NCBI GenBank assembly: GCA_017640665.1
Contig: JAEPQE010000002.1
Location: 868,001-932,000, forward strand
Length of the DNA: 64,000 nt
Source of the DNA: Balneolaceae bacterium
GTDB lineage: Bacteria > Bacteroidota > Rhodothermia > Balneolales > Balneolaceae
Reading direction: 5' to 3'
This document shows, piece after piece, positions 17,056 through 26,617 of this stretch. Made by a program: the position numbers and the translations under genes. The stretch's first letter is position 1. The number at the start of each line of letters is the position of its first letter. The notes under the pieces are model-generated. The model made no database searches, had not been told where the DNA came from, and saw only the letters and a program-made list of their open reading frames with translations.

Positions 17056-18549
17056 TTAATTACCAAGGTCTTTAATCCAATCTTCCACAAATTCCATGGA
17101 AGGATTTTTATCTCCTTTCTTAAACCCTTTTTGCCCGTTTTTATCAGGAAGTGTATATGCCCTCGCATAATTCCGCAGCTCAAAATGGTTATAGCCACCG
17201 TCATGAGGAATATCGCTAAAGTATTCGTTATGATCACCAGAAAACGGATCCCCTTTACTCCACAACGCACTGCTTATGTTTACTACACCATCGTGCTTTT
17301 CGGGATATTTGATAGTATATGTTCTGGTGATATACTCCCCAAACGGATCTAATGAACAATCAATTGAATCGAATATCTGTTCGTTAAAGAATCTTCCGGG
17401 GGACTCCCCATCTCCTTCTTCTTCGCAAGGGGGCAGATACTCCTGGTAGGAAAATGTTTCGAATCGGTAGGAATTAATCATACTGCTCCAGATATTATCT
17501 ATCTGGTCTATTTCCTGTTTGGCTGTTTTCCAAAGTTCCCGTCTTTGCCGGTCTCTTTTAAAAGCATCTTCATGGGGCTGACATTTATTCCATAAATCAA
17601 ACCATCGTAAACTTGCTCTACAAGTCAAATTCAACGAATAGTTCCACTGGAAACTCGCATGGTATATATCTTCATGGACCTGAAAATACTTAGTCCGCAA
17701 GTCGCCTACTTGCTTTACCATTTTTACTTCGTCTTTCAGGCTTTCTTCGCTTGTGTAAATTTGACCTGCAATTCTTATGGGTACTTTAGACTTTTCTGAT
17801 CCAATAATAGAAAGATAATTAGGTGGATGCAGAGAGGCGTTATTTTTATTAAGAAGGTTAATTTCATCAATAAGTGAGCCTTCAACCCCAATTTTTTCAC
17901 TTACCTGATGCAATAGTATTTCTTCCGAATAGCCTAACGCAGAGTCTCGGGCTTCCGCAATATAGTCGGGAATTAATGATAACATTTCCGCTTTTTTAGT
18001 TCCATTTATCAGGTCTAGTGCATTAATAATGCTACCAACAACCGGACTTTGATAATTTTGCGCATCTTTTATTCTGGTCTTCATGAGAGTGAGCCTGCCG
18101 TTAATAAAAGTAGTATCAACATCGGTAGCAGGGGCACCTTGAACGGGACCTCCCACAGATACCACGGCAACTACATTAAACCCAGCAGCCCGGAGACTTG
18201 GATATAATTGCCTTGCAACAATACCTCCAAGGCTATGAGCTACAATAATCCATTGATCCAAAGCTGGGTTTCCTTTTGCACTCATATCAGAAATAAACCT
18301 TTGAAGTAATTGAAGTCGATTCTGATCACCTATTAAATCCGGTGTTTCGTAACTAAGCGCAACGTAGTCATCAAGAACAGGGTTGTCGCCACTAATCCAT
18401 TCTCCCGGCACACCGCTTTCTACTGTCCATTTCTCGGCATTGCCCTGGAAACCATGTATAAACACGCCTATTTTTTTCTGGGCTGTTACATTAACGCATA
18501 ACACCATACTTACTATTATTGCTAATAAAGATATTTTTCTTTTTCTCAT
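17056..18549 (-). CDS. Secreted alpha/beta hydrolase (lipase/PGAP1-like)
   Basis: A 497-residue protein with a signal peptide (MRKRKISLLAIIVSMVLCVNVTAQ). The N-terminal half is an alpha/beta hydrolase: oxyanion-hole strand IGVFIHGFQGNAEKW (27-41) and nucleophile elbow AHSLGG with Ser106, followed by VVAVVSVGGPVQGAPA as in lipases and PGAP1-like esterases. The C-terminal region (after about 420) has conserved PEKHDGVVN...SDIPHDGGYNHFELRN; its Asp/His residues could complete the triad. It is predicted to be exported and to act on an ester or lipid. The first gene upstream is a lipoprotein 10 bases away, and downstream lies propeller copy 3, so this is probably an operon. Confidence 0.85.
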   Translation of the reverse strand: MRKRKISLLAIIVSMVLCVNVTAQKKIGVFIHGFQGNAEKWTVESGVPGEWISGDNPVLDDYVALSYETPDLIGDQNRLQLLQRFISDMSAKGNPALDQWIIVAHSLGGIVARQLYPSLRAAGFNVVAVVSVGGPVQGAPATDVDTTFINGRLTLMKTRIKDAQNYQSPVVGSIINALDLINGTKKAEMLSLIPDYIAEARDSALGYSEEILLHQVSEKIGVEGSLIDEINLLNKNNASLHPPNYLSIIGSEKSKVPIRIAGQIYTSEESLKDEVKMVKQVGDLRTKYFQVHEDIYHASFQWNYSLNLTCRASLRWFDLWNKCQPHEDAFKRDRQRRELWKTAKQEIDQIDNIWSSMINSYRFETFSYQEYLPPCEEEGDGESPGRFFNEQIFDSIDCSLDPFGEYITRTYTIKYPEKHDGVVNISSALWSKGDPFSGDHNEYFSDIPHDGGYNHFELRNYARAYTLPDKNGQKGFKKGDKNPSMEFVEDWIKDLGN

Positions 18550-18559
18550 CTTCCTGCCC

Positions 18560-19492
18560 TCAATTTTTAATTATTTGTATGTTTTGCCTGGTCATCTTAC
18601 GCCGGGTTACTACATCCCAGGAATTATTGATCTCTCCAAAGTGCAGATACTCCTCGCTCGTTAATACGCTACTCCCATTTACATTGGCAAATCTGCTTTT
18701 TGTAATGGAATAATAATTCCCATCAGGCAGTACAGAGGCGTAAATGTTTATATTTCCATTTCTGAGATCCATTAAATACTGATGCTTGGCTATTCCAAGT
18801 TCAGCATCTTCCTGAGTTGCTTCTCGCTCATATCCAACATGGTATTCCCCTATTCTATTAAAACTAAGACCTGAAAGCTCCAATTTTTTAAGGTTTCCTT
18901 TTATCGACTGATTTGTATCTATACTGTCAGGATCATTATTTAAGGCATCAAGATCCTCGGGATTGATCCAATATTCATCTTTATTCAAGGATTGTTCAAA
19001 TACCAGTTTTCCTGATTTTGAAAAGTACCTGAGTGCTCCATTCTCCAATACCGTTCTTACAACAGGATCATAATCACTCCCATTTGCAGGCATATCCCCT
19101 TTTAATGAATGGTATATACTTTCCGGCATGTTTATTTCACCGTCCCCTTCAATAAATTCAGTAGCCATTGACATATATCCGTCTTCATCAAAAGCGAGTA
19201 CGTGCTTTGTTTTTTCGTAATCTACTAGTAGTTCTCCTCCATCAGAACTGACTTTAGAAAAACCGGCTGTTATGCCTTCCGGCCATTGTCTGGAGAAAGT
19301 CATCTCGGTTTGGTCATACGACTCTGCGTATTTCACATTGATGTTTAAATCTTCAAAAGATTTTACATCGGGTTCCTGCACACTAAATGGAGATTCCACC
19401 TGCGTACAACTTGCAATAATAATAGCTAATGCCCCAAACAAAGCAGTTGCTTTACCCGGTATGCCAACTATTGAGTTTACTCGTGTTTTCAT
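18560..19492 (-). CDS. Lipoprotein of unknown function
   Basis: About 310 residues from the ATG at 19492, which puts the lipobox in register (signal ending ALAIIIASC); a start at 19558 would add 22 non-signal residues. The mature part is rich in beta-strand and resembles a YD/MORN-like text-and-value pattern (DGYMSMATEFIEGDG, ENGALRYFSKSGKLVFEQ, NGNINIYASVLPDGNYYSIT), but I recognise no named domain. It is 10 bases upstream of the secreted hydrolase on the same strand, so the two are likely co-expressed. Confidence 0.75.
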   Translation of the reverse strand: MKTRVNSIVGIPGKATALFGALAIIIASCTQVESPFSVQEPDVKSFEDLNINVKYAESYDQTEMTFSRQWPEGITAGFSKVSSDGGELLVDYEKTKHVLAFDEDGYMSMATEFIEGDGEINMPESIYHSLKGDMPANGSDYDPVVRTVLENGALRYFSKSGKLVFEQSLNKDEYWINPEDLDALNNDPDSIDTNQSIKGNLKKLELSGLSFNRIGEYHVGYEREATQEDAELGIAKHQYLMDLRNGNINIYASVLPDGNYYSITKSRFANVNGSSVLTSEEYLHFGEINNSWDVVTRRKMTRQNIQIIKN

Positions 19493-19546
19493 GGTATTTT
19501 TATTTGTTCGATGATTCTGCCGGGTAACCGACAGAGTTATTGTTAA

Positions 19547-19579
19547 GGTGAAGGGCAAGTTGCTGCTTGTCCCTTCACC
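19547..19579 (-). terminator. Strong hairpin after the T9SS peptidase gene
   Basis: GGTGAAGGGCAAG (19547-19559) pairs with CTTGTCCCTTCACC (19566-19579) with one bulge and a 6-base loop. It lies downstream of the peptidase stop (19611, minus strand) and upstream of the lipoprotein gene, which fits a terminator or a processing hairpin. The minus-strand tail is TTAACAATAAC, not a clean T-tract. Confidence 0.5.
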
Positions 19580-19610
19580 ACTTTTATAGGTTGCCCTATA
19601 TTCTTTTCAA

Positions 19611-22232
19611 CTATTTAATAAGCGTCACCTTTGTTGTTTTATTAATAGTTCTGTTATTTCTTTCCCGCTTCAGGGCAGACCTGATAAAATAGATTCCACT
19701 GGCCAGGCCTTTAAAATCAAAACTCCGGGTGTGCTCTCCGCTTTCAAATCGCCTGGCTGGAAGGCTTAAAACCTTTCTTCCTAACAAGTCATACACCTCC
19801 CAACTCAATTCTCCAGCGTCAATAAGCGTAAATGTTATGCTTGTAGTGGGATTAAAGGGATTCGGATAATTATTTGAAGTAATAAACCCATCCGGTATAT
19901 CAATGCTCCACTCTTTTTCAGAGTAAAAATTATACTCGCCCTGATGTGACGTAAAATTTGCTTTAAACAGGTACTCTCCATCTGCCTGAACCGGAAAATT
20001 GAATTCGTATGTACCATCATTCTGACTACTGGAAAACGCTCCTTCATAAAAACTTCCATCGGGTAATTCCGCATATAGTTTCACTGAGTTTGTATCATGC
20101 TCAAAACCCGGATTAACATGTACCTTCACTTCGTTAAAATCATATTCAATATCCTGTATTGCAGCGATACCGATTGTGCTCTTTTGATTTATTACCACGT
20201 TTGCCTGGATCATGGGATTCCAGCCTTCGAGTTTAGCCTCACCAATACTCTTGTCGGATAACGCTTCCCATTCGCCATTGCTGAAGTAGAGACTACTGCT
20301 TTGGGTGCTTTTGTCCATTCCAAGAGCAATGTAATTCTGGTCATCAGCATCATTTCCAATTACCACAAGAATGCTGTCCTGAAGAAAAGCCAGTTGCTCG
20401 TAATATTCTTCTAAGGAAAACTCTTCTTTGACCAGTTTACCAACCTCACGGGTTATACTTATTACCTGCTTAGGTATTAACAATTGATCTGGCTTTCCGT
20501 TTTTATAGGAAAACACCTCCAGCTCAAAATCCCGTTCTTCATCTCCATCAATACCAGTACCAGATAACTCAGAAAGAAACACGTTTTTCAAAGTAATACC
20601 CTCCAGCCAATAGCTATGCTCATCAGGAGGAAACAAAACCCCTATTTTTTTATCCGGAGCATCCAACGTCAGATACGAGGCGTTTGCGTAAAAAACATCA
20701 TTTAAACCATCGCCATATTTCCACTTTTGTTGAACACCCGACTTCTCCCCTTCTACTTTTAGGTTAATTTCGAAGAGTGAACTGTCTTCTATAGCTTTTT
20801 GAAATGATGAAACCAACACCGATATGTTCCCATGACTATTCTCTCGGGCCAATATTTCCTGCCCAGAATTAATATTTTGGATAACATCGGAATCAGCATT
20901 GCCCGGATATGAAACTATTGCGTTGACCTTTGCTTCTTTATTTTGATTGCCGCCTTCTTCTATAACAAGCCGGGCACTTAATGGATATGAAAACAAAGCG
21001 TGACTCAGTTCCGGTAATTGCCCGTTTATCACGTCCGGAATTTCAGCGTTTTCGATAAGCGAGGTTTGAAGTATGTCTTTACGATCCGGATGTTGATATC
21101 CATATTCTCTGTGGACCTCTGTGTTATTAAATGCCATTGCAATGCCCCAGTTCCGGAACACATCTTCAAAAGACAAGTTAGAAAATGATTTTAGCACTTC
21201 TTTATATCCAAATACTCCTGAACTCTCATTCTGAATGAATTGCGGAAGTATCTCTGGTCCAAATTGTTCTACCAGGTAATGAGTCCAAAGTGAAGCCCGG
21301 GAGTAATCCGGGATTGGGTTTTCGTAATCCCAGCTGGTAAGTGCTCTTAACGGTGACTGGATATAACCCTCTGAGCCTCTGGGAGGGAAGCCTGCTATAA
21401 TTTCGATTGCTTCTGAAAAGCCTTCATTAGCAAACACAGTCTCCACCTGATTCCCTTCATAACCTGCATGAATTAAGTGCTGCGCCTCATGCACAAGTGT
21501 GGAAATAAGGCGGTCAGCGTGGATTTCATTTCCATGGAAGAGAGTGGGGAATAAATCCAGGTAAATGATGTCTCTCTCATTAGAATATTCATGTTCTATC
21601 AGATTTACAGGGTCAAAAAAACCAGCTACAAAACTACCCGTCTCCTGAAAGTTATCCTGGATGTCTAAAAGAATAATATCCAACACTCCATCGCCGTCTA
21701 CATCAGGAAAGTCCCCGGCATATTTATCCAAAACAGATAAAATCCCATAGCTTGAATTCACCGAGTTTACAGGGGTTTCTTCAAACAATCGTAAATCCAA
21801 CGCTGATAAGAATCCTTTAAATGAATCCGTAGCAGTTAACGAGTCAAACGCGTTAGACTCTACCCACAAATTTATATTCTCTTTTTGATAGGCCAGCGTT
21901 GTTGGTACAGATACCCATATTTGATTTCTTCGGATATCTCTTACAAAGAAATCTTTTGTATCCAGAACTTCATTCAGTTTACCTTTTTGTAGTCTTCGGC
22001 TTAACCCTTTTTTCAGACTTGAAGAAGCTGAAGTAATGTTGGCGTACGCTTTTTCTCTAAGAAGAACAGTGGTAATTTCTGTTTTGTGCGGGTTTGTGAT
22101 TTTCGCATACCGATATTCGTTTACTAAACCTGGATCAGATAAAGAAACAGCCTGCGCACTACTCTCTGTAATTATTAAACAAAATAATTGTACTACAATG
22201 ATACCAACTACCCTGTATCTACCCTGCCACAT
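19611..22232 (-). CDS. Secreted zinc metallopeptidase with type IX secretion sorting domain
   Basis: An 873-residue protein with an N-terminal signal (about 1-27). Residues 177-190 (DVDGDGVLDIILLD) look like a calcium loop. The gluzincin motif VHEAQHLIH has His248, Glu249 and His252, with NEGFSE giving Glu270 as the likely third zinc ligand. Long beta-rich domains follow. The end (about 795-873) is a Por-type sorting domain: NYPNPFNPTTSI, SWEVYDLLGRKV and LASGIYFIRS. In the family, such C-termini route proteins through the T9SS to the cell surface. It is closest in motif layout to M30/M6-like secreted peptidases, but the peptidase family is uncertain. Confidence 0.85.
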   Translation of the reverse strand: MWQGRYRVVGIIVVQLFCLIITESSAQAVSLSDPGLVNEYRYAKITNPHKTEITTVLLREKAYANITSASSSLKKGLSRRLQKGKLNEVLDTKDFFVRDIRRNQIWVSVPTTLAYQKENINLWVESNAFDSLTATDSFKGFLSALDLRLFEETPVNSVNSSYGILSVLDKYAGDFPDVDGDGVLDIILLDIQDNFQETGSFVAGFFDPVNLIEHEYSNERDIIYLDLFPTLFHGNEIHADRLISTLVHEAQHLIHAGYEGNQVETVFANEGFSEAIEIIAGFPPRGSEGYIQSPLRALTSWDYENPIPDYSRASLWTHYLVEQFGPEILPQFIQNESSGVFGYKEVLKSFSNLSFEDVFRNWGIAMAFNNTEVHREYGYQHPDRKDILQTSLIENAEIPDVINGQLPELSHALFSYPLSARLVIEEGGNQNKEAKVNAIVSYPGNADSDVIQNINSGQEILARENSHGNISVLVSSFQKAIEDSSLFEINLKVEGEKSGVQQKWKYGDGLNDVFYANASYLTLDAPDKKIGVLFPPDEHSYWLEGITLKNVFLSELSGTGIDGDEERDFELEVFSYKNGKPDQLLIPKQVISITREVGKLVKEEFSLEEYYEQLAFLQDSILVVIGNDADDQNYIALGMDKSTQSSSLYFSNGEWEALSDKSIGEAKLEGWNPMIQANVVINQKSTIGIAAIQDIEYDFNEVKVHVNPGFEHDTNSVKLYAELPDGSFYEGAFSSSQNDGTYEFNFPVQADGEYLFKANFTSHQGEYNFYSEKEWSIDIPDGFITSNNYPNPFNPTTSITFTLIDAGELSWEVYDLLGRKVLSLPARRFESGEHTRSFDFKGLASGIYFIRSALKRERNNRTINKTTKVTLIK

Positions 22233-22486
22233 AGTCTCGTGATTTGTATTGTCTTCACTTAACTAGTAAATGTCTATAAAACAGCACTTAGGCATATACT
22301 ATATTAACTGAGTATACCGACCGCTATTTGTTACAAAAAATTTTAAATCTTGTAAAACAGCTGTGCTAAATCCAAGGCAGCTTGTATCCACTAACAGTAT
22401 CTTTTACAAAAAGAATTGTTCCCTCCCCCAATTGGGTTATTTGAATACTGAGTCCTTATCTTTATAAAGACTATCCAAACCAGGCG
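22233..22486. promoter_or_regulatory. Divergent promoter region with CCCAATTGGG palindrome
   Basis: 254 bases between the divergent T9SS peptidase and TonB receptor genes, holding the promoters of both. A perfect 10-base palindrome CCCAATTGGG lies at 22427-22436, about 50 bases before the receptor start, and could be an operator. No confident -10/-35 elements were identified. Confidence 0.45.
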
Positions 22487-24658
22487 ATGCTAAAATCAAT
22501 TTCAGCAGTACTCTTTATTCTTTTGTTTTCTCTGCCCCTGTACGCTCAAAACAGCTTCAGGGCCTATATAATTGACCATGAATCCGAGGAACCCCTGATT
22601 GGTGTATCAGTATATTTTCCGGTGTTGGAAACCGGAGGAACCACAAACGGTGAGGGATATGTGGAGGTGAGGAACATTCCTGATGGAGAGCTTGAAATCA
22701 TCATTAGTTATGTGGGATATGAAACACTATCCACTACCCTTCTTTTCCCTCTATCTGACGAACTTCAGAACCAGGTTTTTGAACTGGATCATAGTCATGA
22801 AGAGTTCGAAGAAATAGTTGTGAATTCAACAAGAAGCAGCAGAACCATTGAAGACAGTCCAACAAGAGTTGAATTCATCGCCGGGGAAGAACTCGCGGAG
22901 AAAGGAAATATGAAGCCGGGTGATATCCGCATGTTGCTGAATGAAAGTACAGGGATTCAAACCCAGCAGACTTCGGCAACCAGTTACAATTCCAGTATCC
23001 GAATTCAGGGTCTGGATGGTAAATACACTCAGCTATTACGCGACGGGCTGCCTCTTTACTCAGGTTTCTCAGGCGGATTGAGCTTAATGCAAATCGCACC
23101 GCTTGATTTAAAACAGGTTGAAGTTATCAAGGGAGCTTCTTCCACACTTTATGGTGGAGGAGCTATATCAGGACTGGTTAATCTGATTACAAAATCCCCG
23201 GAAGACAAGCCGGAAATGAGCGTTATGTTGAATGGAACTTCAGCTGCAGGATTTGATGGGAGTGCTTTTTATAGTGAGAGGTATGGTACTCTCGGAACTA
23301 CTGTTTTTGCGTCCTATAACAAAGGTACAGCTTATGACCCAGCTGATATTGGGCTTACTGCAATTCCGGAATTTGATCGTTTTACTCTGAATCCAAAGCT
23401 TTTTTTCTATCTGGGAGAAACAACGTTGAATGTCGGAGTAAACATTGTTAGTGAAGAACGACTTGGTGGAAATATAGCCTTCATTGAAGGTGAAGATGTC
23501 GCTGACCCTTATTTTGAAGACAATGAGACTAACCGTATCTCCTCTCAATTTCAGCTGCAACATACATTTGATTCGAATACTGCCCTCACTTTAAAAAATA
23601 GCGTTAGTTGGTATGATCGATCGGTTGAAATTCCTGATTATATATTTTCGGGAACACAATTCTCATCTTTCAGTGAGGCAAACCTGAGCCTAACGAATGA
23701 AAATGCTGAATGGATTTTAGGATTAAATCTTTGGACTGATACCTTTGATCAATCAGAAGGCAGTAATGGAAACCCTTTGAATTTCTCTGATTTAACATTC
23801 GGAGTATTTGCTCAAAATACTACTCCACTCAATTCATTGTTTACCCTTGAAACAGGTTTTAGATTGGATATTCATGATGAGTACGGACTGTTTCCACTTC
23901 CCAGGATTTCATTACTTGCTGAACCAAATGAACAACTCACTTTCCGTTTAGGAGGAGGTTTAGGCTACAAAACCCCGACCGTTTTCACAGAAGATGCAGA
24001 ACGCATTCAGTTCAGAAATATCCTTCCTCTGGACACCAATAGTTTGGAAGAAGAACGATCAACCGGTGCCAATTTCGATATCAATTACAGGTATCCAATC
24101 ACCAGTGAACTCATCCTTTCGAGCAATATCCTGTTTTTCTATACCCGCATTGATAATCCTCTTGTTCTCACTCCTTCCGGATCAAATTTTGAATACACTC
24201 AACCGGATGGTTTTGTAGATACCAAAGGCGTTGAAGTGAACCTGAAATGGAGTTATAAAGATCTGAAGCTTTTTGTGGGCTATACTCATGCCAACGTACA
24301 GCAACACTATAATGGACAGGTTACCGATTTCCCACTGGTTGCTGAACACCGTCTGAACAATGTATTGATGTACGAGAAACACGGCGATTTCTGGATTGGT
24401 CTGGAGGCCTATTACTTCAGTCCACAGAAACTGGGAGATGGTTCGACCGGAAAATCGTATTGGATTACTGGTTTAATGACCGAGAAAAAGATTCTTGATC
24501 AGCTCTCTGTATTTCTGAATTTTGAAAACTTCCTTGATACCCGCCAAACCGCTTTTGATACTATTTACACAGGAAGTATTGATGATCCCGAATTCCGGGA
24601 TATTTATGCACCGGTTGATGGATTTGTGGTGAATGGCGGGGTTAAATTAACATGGTGA
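22487..24658 (+). CDS. TonB-dependent outer-membrane receptor
   Basis: A 723-residue protein. Signal peptide (1-20), a carboxypeptidase-regulatory-like domain (about 25-105, EEPLIGVSVYF...GYVEVRNIPDGELEIIISYVGYE), a plug domain (about 120-235, RMLLNESTGIQ, SIRIQGLDGKYTQLLRDGLPLY and VEVIKGASSTLYGGGAISGLVNLITK), then a beta-barrel of about 480 residues ending in VNGGVKLTW with a terminal aromatic residue. It is about the size of a siderophore/vitamin receptor and smaller than SusC. No ligand-specific gene is adjacent, so iron, cobalamin or copper complexes are all possible. Confidence 0.92.
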   Translation: MLKSISAVLFILLFSLPLYAQNSFRAYIIDHESEEPLIGVSVYFPVLETGGTTNGEGYVEVRNIPDGELEIIISYVGYETLSTTLLFPLSDELQNQVFELDHSHEEFEEIVVNSTRSSRTIEDSPTRVEFIAGEELAEKGNMKPGDIRMLLNESTGIQTQQTSATSYNSSIRIQGLDGKYTQLLRDGLPLYSGFSGGLSLMQIAPLDLKQVEVIKGASSTLYGGGAISGLVNLITKSPEDKPEMSVMLNGTSAAGFDGSAFYSERYGTLGTTVFASYNKGTAYDPADIGLTAIPEFDRFTLNPKLFFYLGETTLNVGVNIVSEERLGGNIAFIEGEDVADPYFEDNETNRISSQFQLQHTFDSNTALTLKNSVSWYDRSVEIPDYIFSGTQFSSFSEANLSLTNENAEWILGLNLWTDTFDQSEGSNGNPLNFSDLTFGVFAQNTTPLNSLFTLETGFRLDIHDEYGLFPLPRISLLAEPNEQLTFRLGGGLGYKTPTVFTEDAERIQFRNILPLDTNSLEEERSTGANFDINYRYPITSELILSSNILFFYTRIDNPLVLTPSGSNFEYTQPDGFVDTKGVEVNLKWSYKDLKLFVGYTHANVQQHYNGQVTDFPLVAEHRLNNVLMYEKHGDFWIGLEAYYFSPQKLGDGSTGKSYWITGLMTEKKILDQLSVFLNFENFLDTRQTAFDTIYTGSIDDPEFRDIYAPVDGFVVNGGVKLTW

Positions 24659-24666
24659 TCAATTTA

Positions 24667-24806
24667 CTGTCCCTCTCCGGAGAGGGACAGAGTCAAAACT
24701 TGTTTTGGCTCAGGGAGAGGACGGTGGTGGCTCGTTCTAAAGTGCCACCACCGTCCTCCCTCTGATTTTATGCTTGCATAAAATCGGTCTCCCTCCGAAG
24801 GGAGAC
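24667..24806. repeat. Cluster of perfect palindromes in a convergent gap
   Basis: Between the TonB receptor (plus) and M1 peptidase (minus) genes lie consecutive inverted repeats: a perfect 24-base palindrome made of CTGTCCCTCTCC and its complement (24667-24690); CAAAAC-TT-GTTTTG (24694-24707); a 15-bp stem GAGGACGGTGGTGGC (24717-24731) with its complement (24744-24758); GATTTTATGC-TT-GCATAAAATC (24764-24785); and GTCTCCCT-CCGA-AGGGAGAC (24787-24806). The block is more GC-rich than its surroundings. It resembles a composite REP-type element that may also terminate both genes. Confidence 0.8.
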
Positions 24807-24815
24807 AGTTGTCTG

Positions 24816-26462
24816 TTAATCCCCAAGTACATTCATACTTCCAATATAAAAATCGGGATCAACAGTAAGTTCTTTGCCGAAAGATTCCATTCCCTGCCAA
24901 CCCGTAGTAGGTGTTAAGCGGATTTCCTTTCCATCTAAAACGACATCGACTGGAGCATTAAATCCGGGAACAGCATTTCCCCACCGGTAGAGCAGATTCC
25001 CTTCTTTGAAGCTGTACTCGAGGATGGGAATTCGCGCATCTCTCAGATACTGATCAAATACCGGAGTTAAATCTCTGCCAAGTTTATCGCTTATGTAGTC
25101 TTCTATTTGTTGAGTAGAAACCGTTTGGTGATAGAATTCTTCGTTAAGCCCACGAAGCGTTTCCCTCCAGAGTGCATCGTTATTAAAAATCTGACGGATT
25201 AGATGGAGCATATTTCCTCCCTTATAATACATATCACCGGAGCCCTCGCTATGCACTCCATAATTCCCGATGATAGGAATGTCATTGCTTATTCTAAGCC
25301 TCACTCCTTTTTGGTATTCACTGGCCGCCTTTTTGCCAAAATGGTATTCCAGGAACAGATACTCCGAATAATGGGTGAAACTCTCGTGAATCCACATGTC
25401 TGCTATATCAGCGTAAGTAATGCTATTGGCGAACCATTCATGCCCGGTTTCATGTACTATGATGAAGTCAAATTTCAGTCCCCATCCAGATGCACTTAAA
25501 TCTGTTCCCAGATATCCGTTTTCATATCGGTTGCCATAAGTCACTGAACTTTGATGCTCCATCCCCAGATATGGAGCTTCCACTAATTTGTAACTGTCCT
25601 CATAAAATGGATATGGACCAAACCAGTATTCTAAGGCTTCCATAGTCCGGGGAGCTTCTGCAAATTGAGCGATCGCCTTCTCCTTATTATAGGAGAGCAC
25701 CCAATAATCCATGTCCAGCTCGCCCGCCTCTCCTTCATACATTTCCTTGAAATTCTCATAATCCCCAATATTGATATTCACCCCATAACTGTTGATAGGG
25801 TTGGAGACAAACCAATTCCAGGTTTTGGTGCCATCACTGTTTTCATTTACACTTCGAAGTCTTCCATTAGACACATCAACCAAATCTTCCGGAATGGTAA
25901 CGCTGATTAGCATGCTGTCTACTTCATCATAGGGATGATCTTTATTCGGCCACCAGATACTCGCTCCGATCTTCTGATTGGCATTCGCGATAAACGGTTT
26001 TCCATTTTGATCTCTGGCCCAGGTGATGCCTCCATCCCAGGGTGGTCGGGCCGCCACCAGCGGTTTACCTCCAAATTCAACTTCCAGTTCTTTTATTTCC
26101 CCAACTTCCTGATCATCAATCAGAGTAATAAACCATGCATTGCCCTCTTTCTCAACTTCGAGAACTTGTCCCGATTGAGTGACTTCCAGAACCTCCATCG
26201 GGGGTTGAAGATCGATCTGCATGCGATTGGTCGTAGAAGAGTCAACGCGATATTGAACCAGATTAGAGCCAAAAATAGTGCTGTCCTTTAGATTAACGGT
26301 AACATCCAGATGGTAGTAGGTCACATCCCACCATGCCCTTTCCTGTGTAATGGAACCACGAAGTGTATCCTGCCGGGTAAACTCCTTCTGGTTTTGAAAG
26401 AATTGGGCAAATACATGCTGTGAAAAGCCACATAAGAAGATTAGTACAAATACTTTTTTCAC
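24816..26462 (-). CDS. M1 family metallopeptidase (secreted)
   Basis: A 548-residue protein with a signal peptide (1-20). An N-terminal M1-like beta-saddle (TYYHLDVTVNLKDSTIFGSNLVQYRV) is followed by the catalytic domain with HETGH (His337, Glu338, His341) and Glu360 in IHESFTHYSEY, the standard gluzincin layout. The exopeptidase GAMEN motif reads GMEHQ (300-304), so aminopeptidase specificity may be altered. It ends without the large C-terminal helical domain of PepN, as in the shorter secreted M1 enzymes of the Bacteroidota. It is convergent with the TonB receptor gene. Confidence 0.92.
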   Translation of the reverse strand: MKKVFVLIFLCGFSQHVFAQFFQNQKEFTRQDTLRGSITQERAWWDVTYYHLDVTVNLKDSTIFGSNLVQYRVDSSTTNRMQIDLQPPMEVLEVTQSGQVLEVEKEGNAWFITLIDDQEVGEIKELEVEFGGKPLVAARPPWDGGITWARDQNGKPFIANANQKIGASIWWPNKDHPYDEVDSMLISVTIPEDLVDVSNGRLRSVNENSDGTKTWNWFVSNPINSYGVNINIGDYENFKEMYEGEAGELDMDYWVLSYNKEKAIAQFAEAPRTMEALEYWFGPYPFYEDSYKLVEAPYLGMEHQSSVTYGNRYENGYLGTDLSASGWGLKFDFIIVHETGHEWFANSITYADIADMWIHESFTHYSEYLFLEYHFGKKAASEYQKGVRLRISNDIPIIGNYGVHSEGSGDMYYKGGNMLHLIRQIFNNDALWRETLRGLNEEFYHQTVSTQQIEDYISDKLGRDLTPVFDQYLRDARIPILEYSFKEGNLLYRWGNAVPGFNAPVDVVLDGKEIRLTPTTGWQGMESFGKELTVDPDFYIGSMNVLGD

Positions 26463-26617
26463 TATAACAAACTTTTTATTCTGTTCTAATAATCAAATTA
26501 AACTCTAAATAACTCAGACCCAATTAGTTCGTACATTTTTTTACTCATTTGTTATGTTAATTGAGATTATTACTTTCATTTTCTTCCTTCTAAATTGTTG
26601 TAAAGATTCTCCATTAC

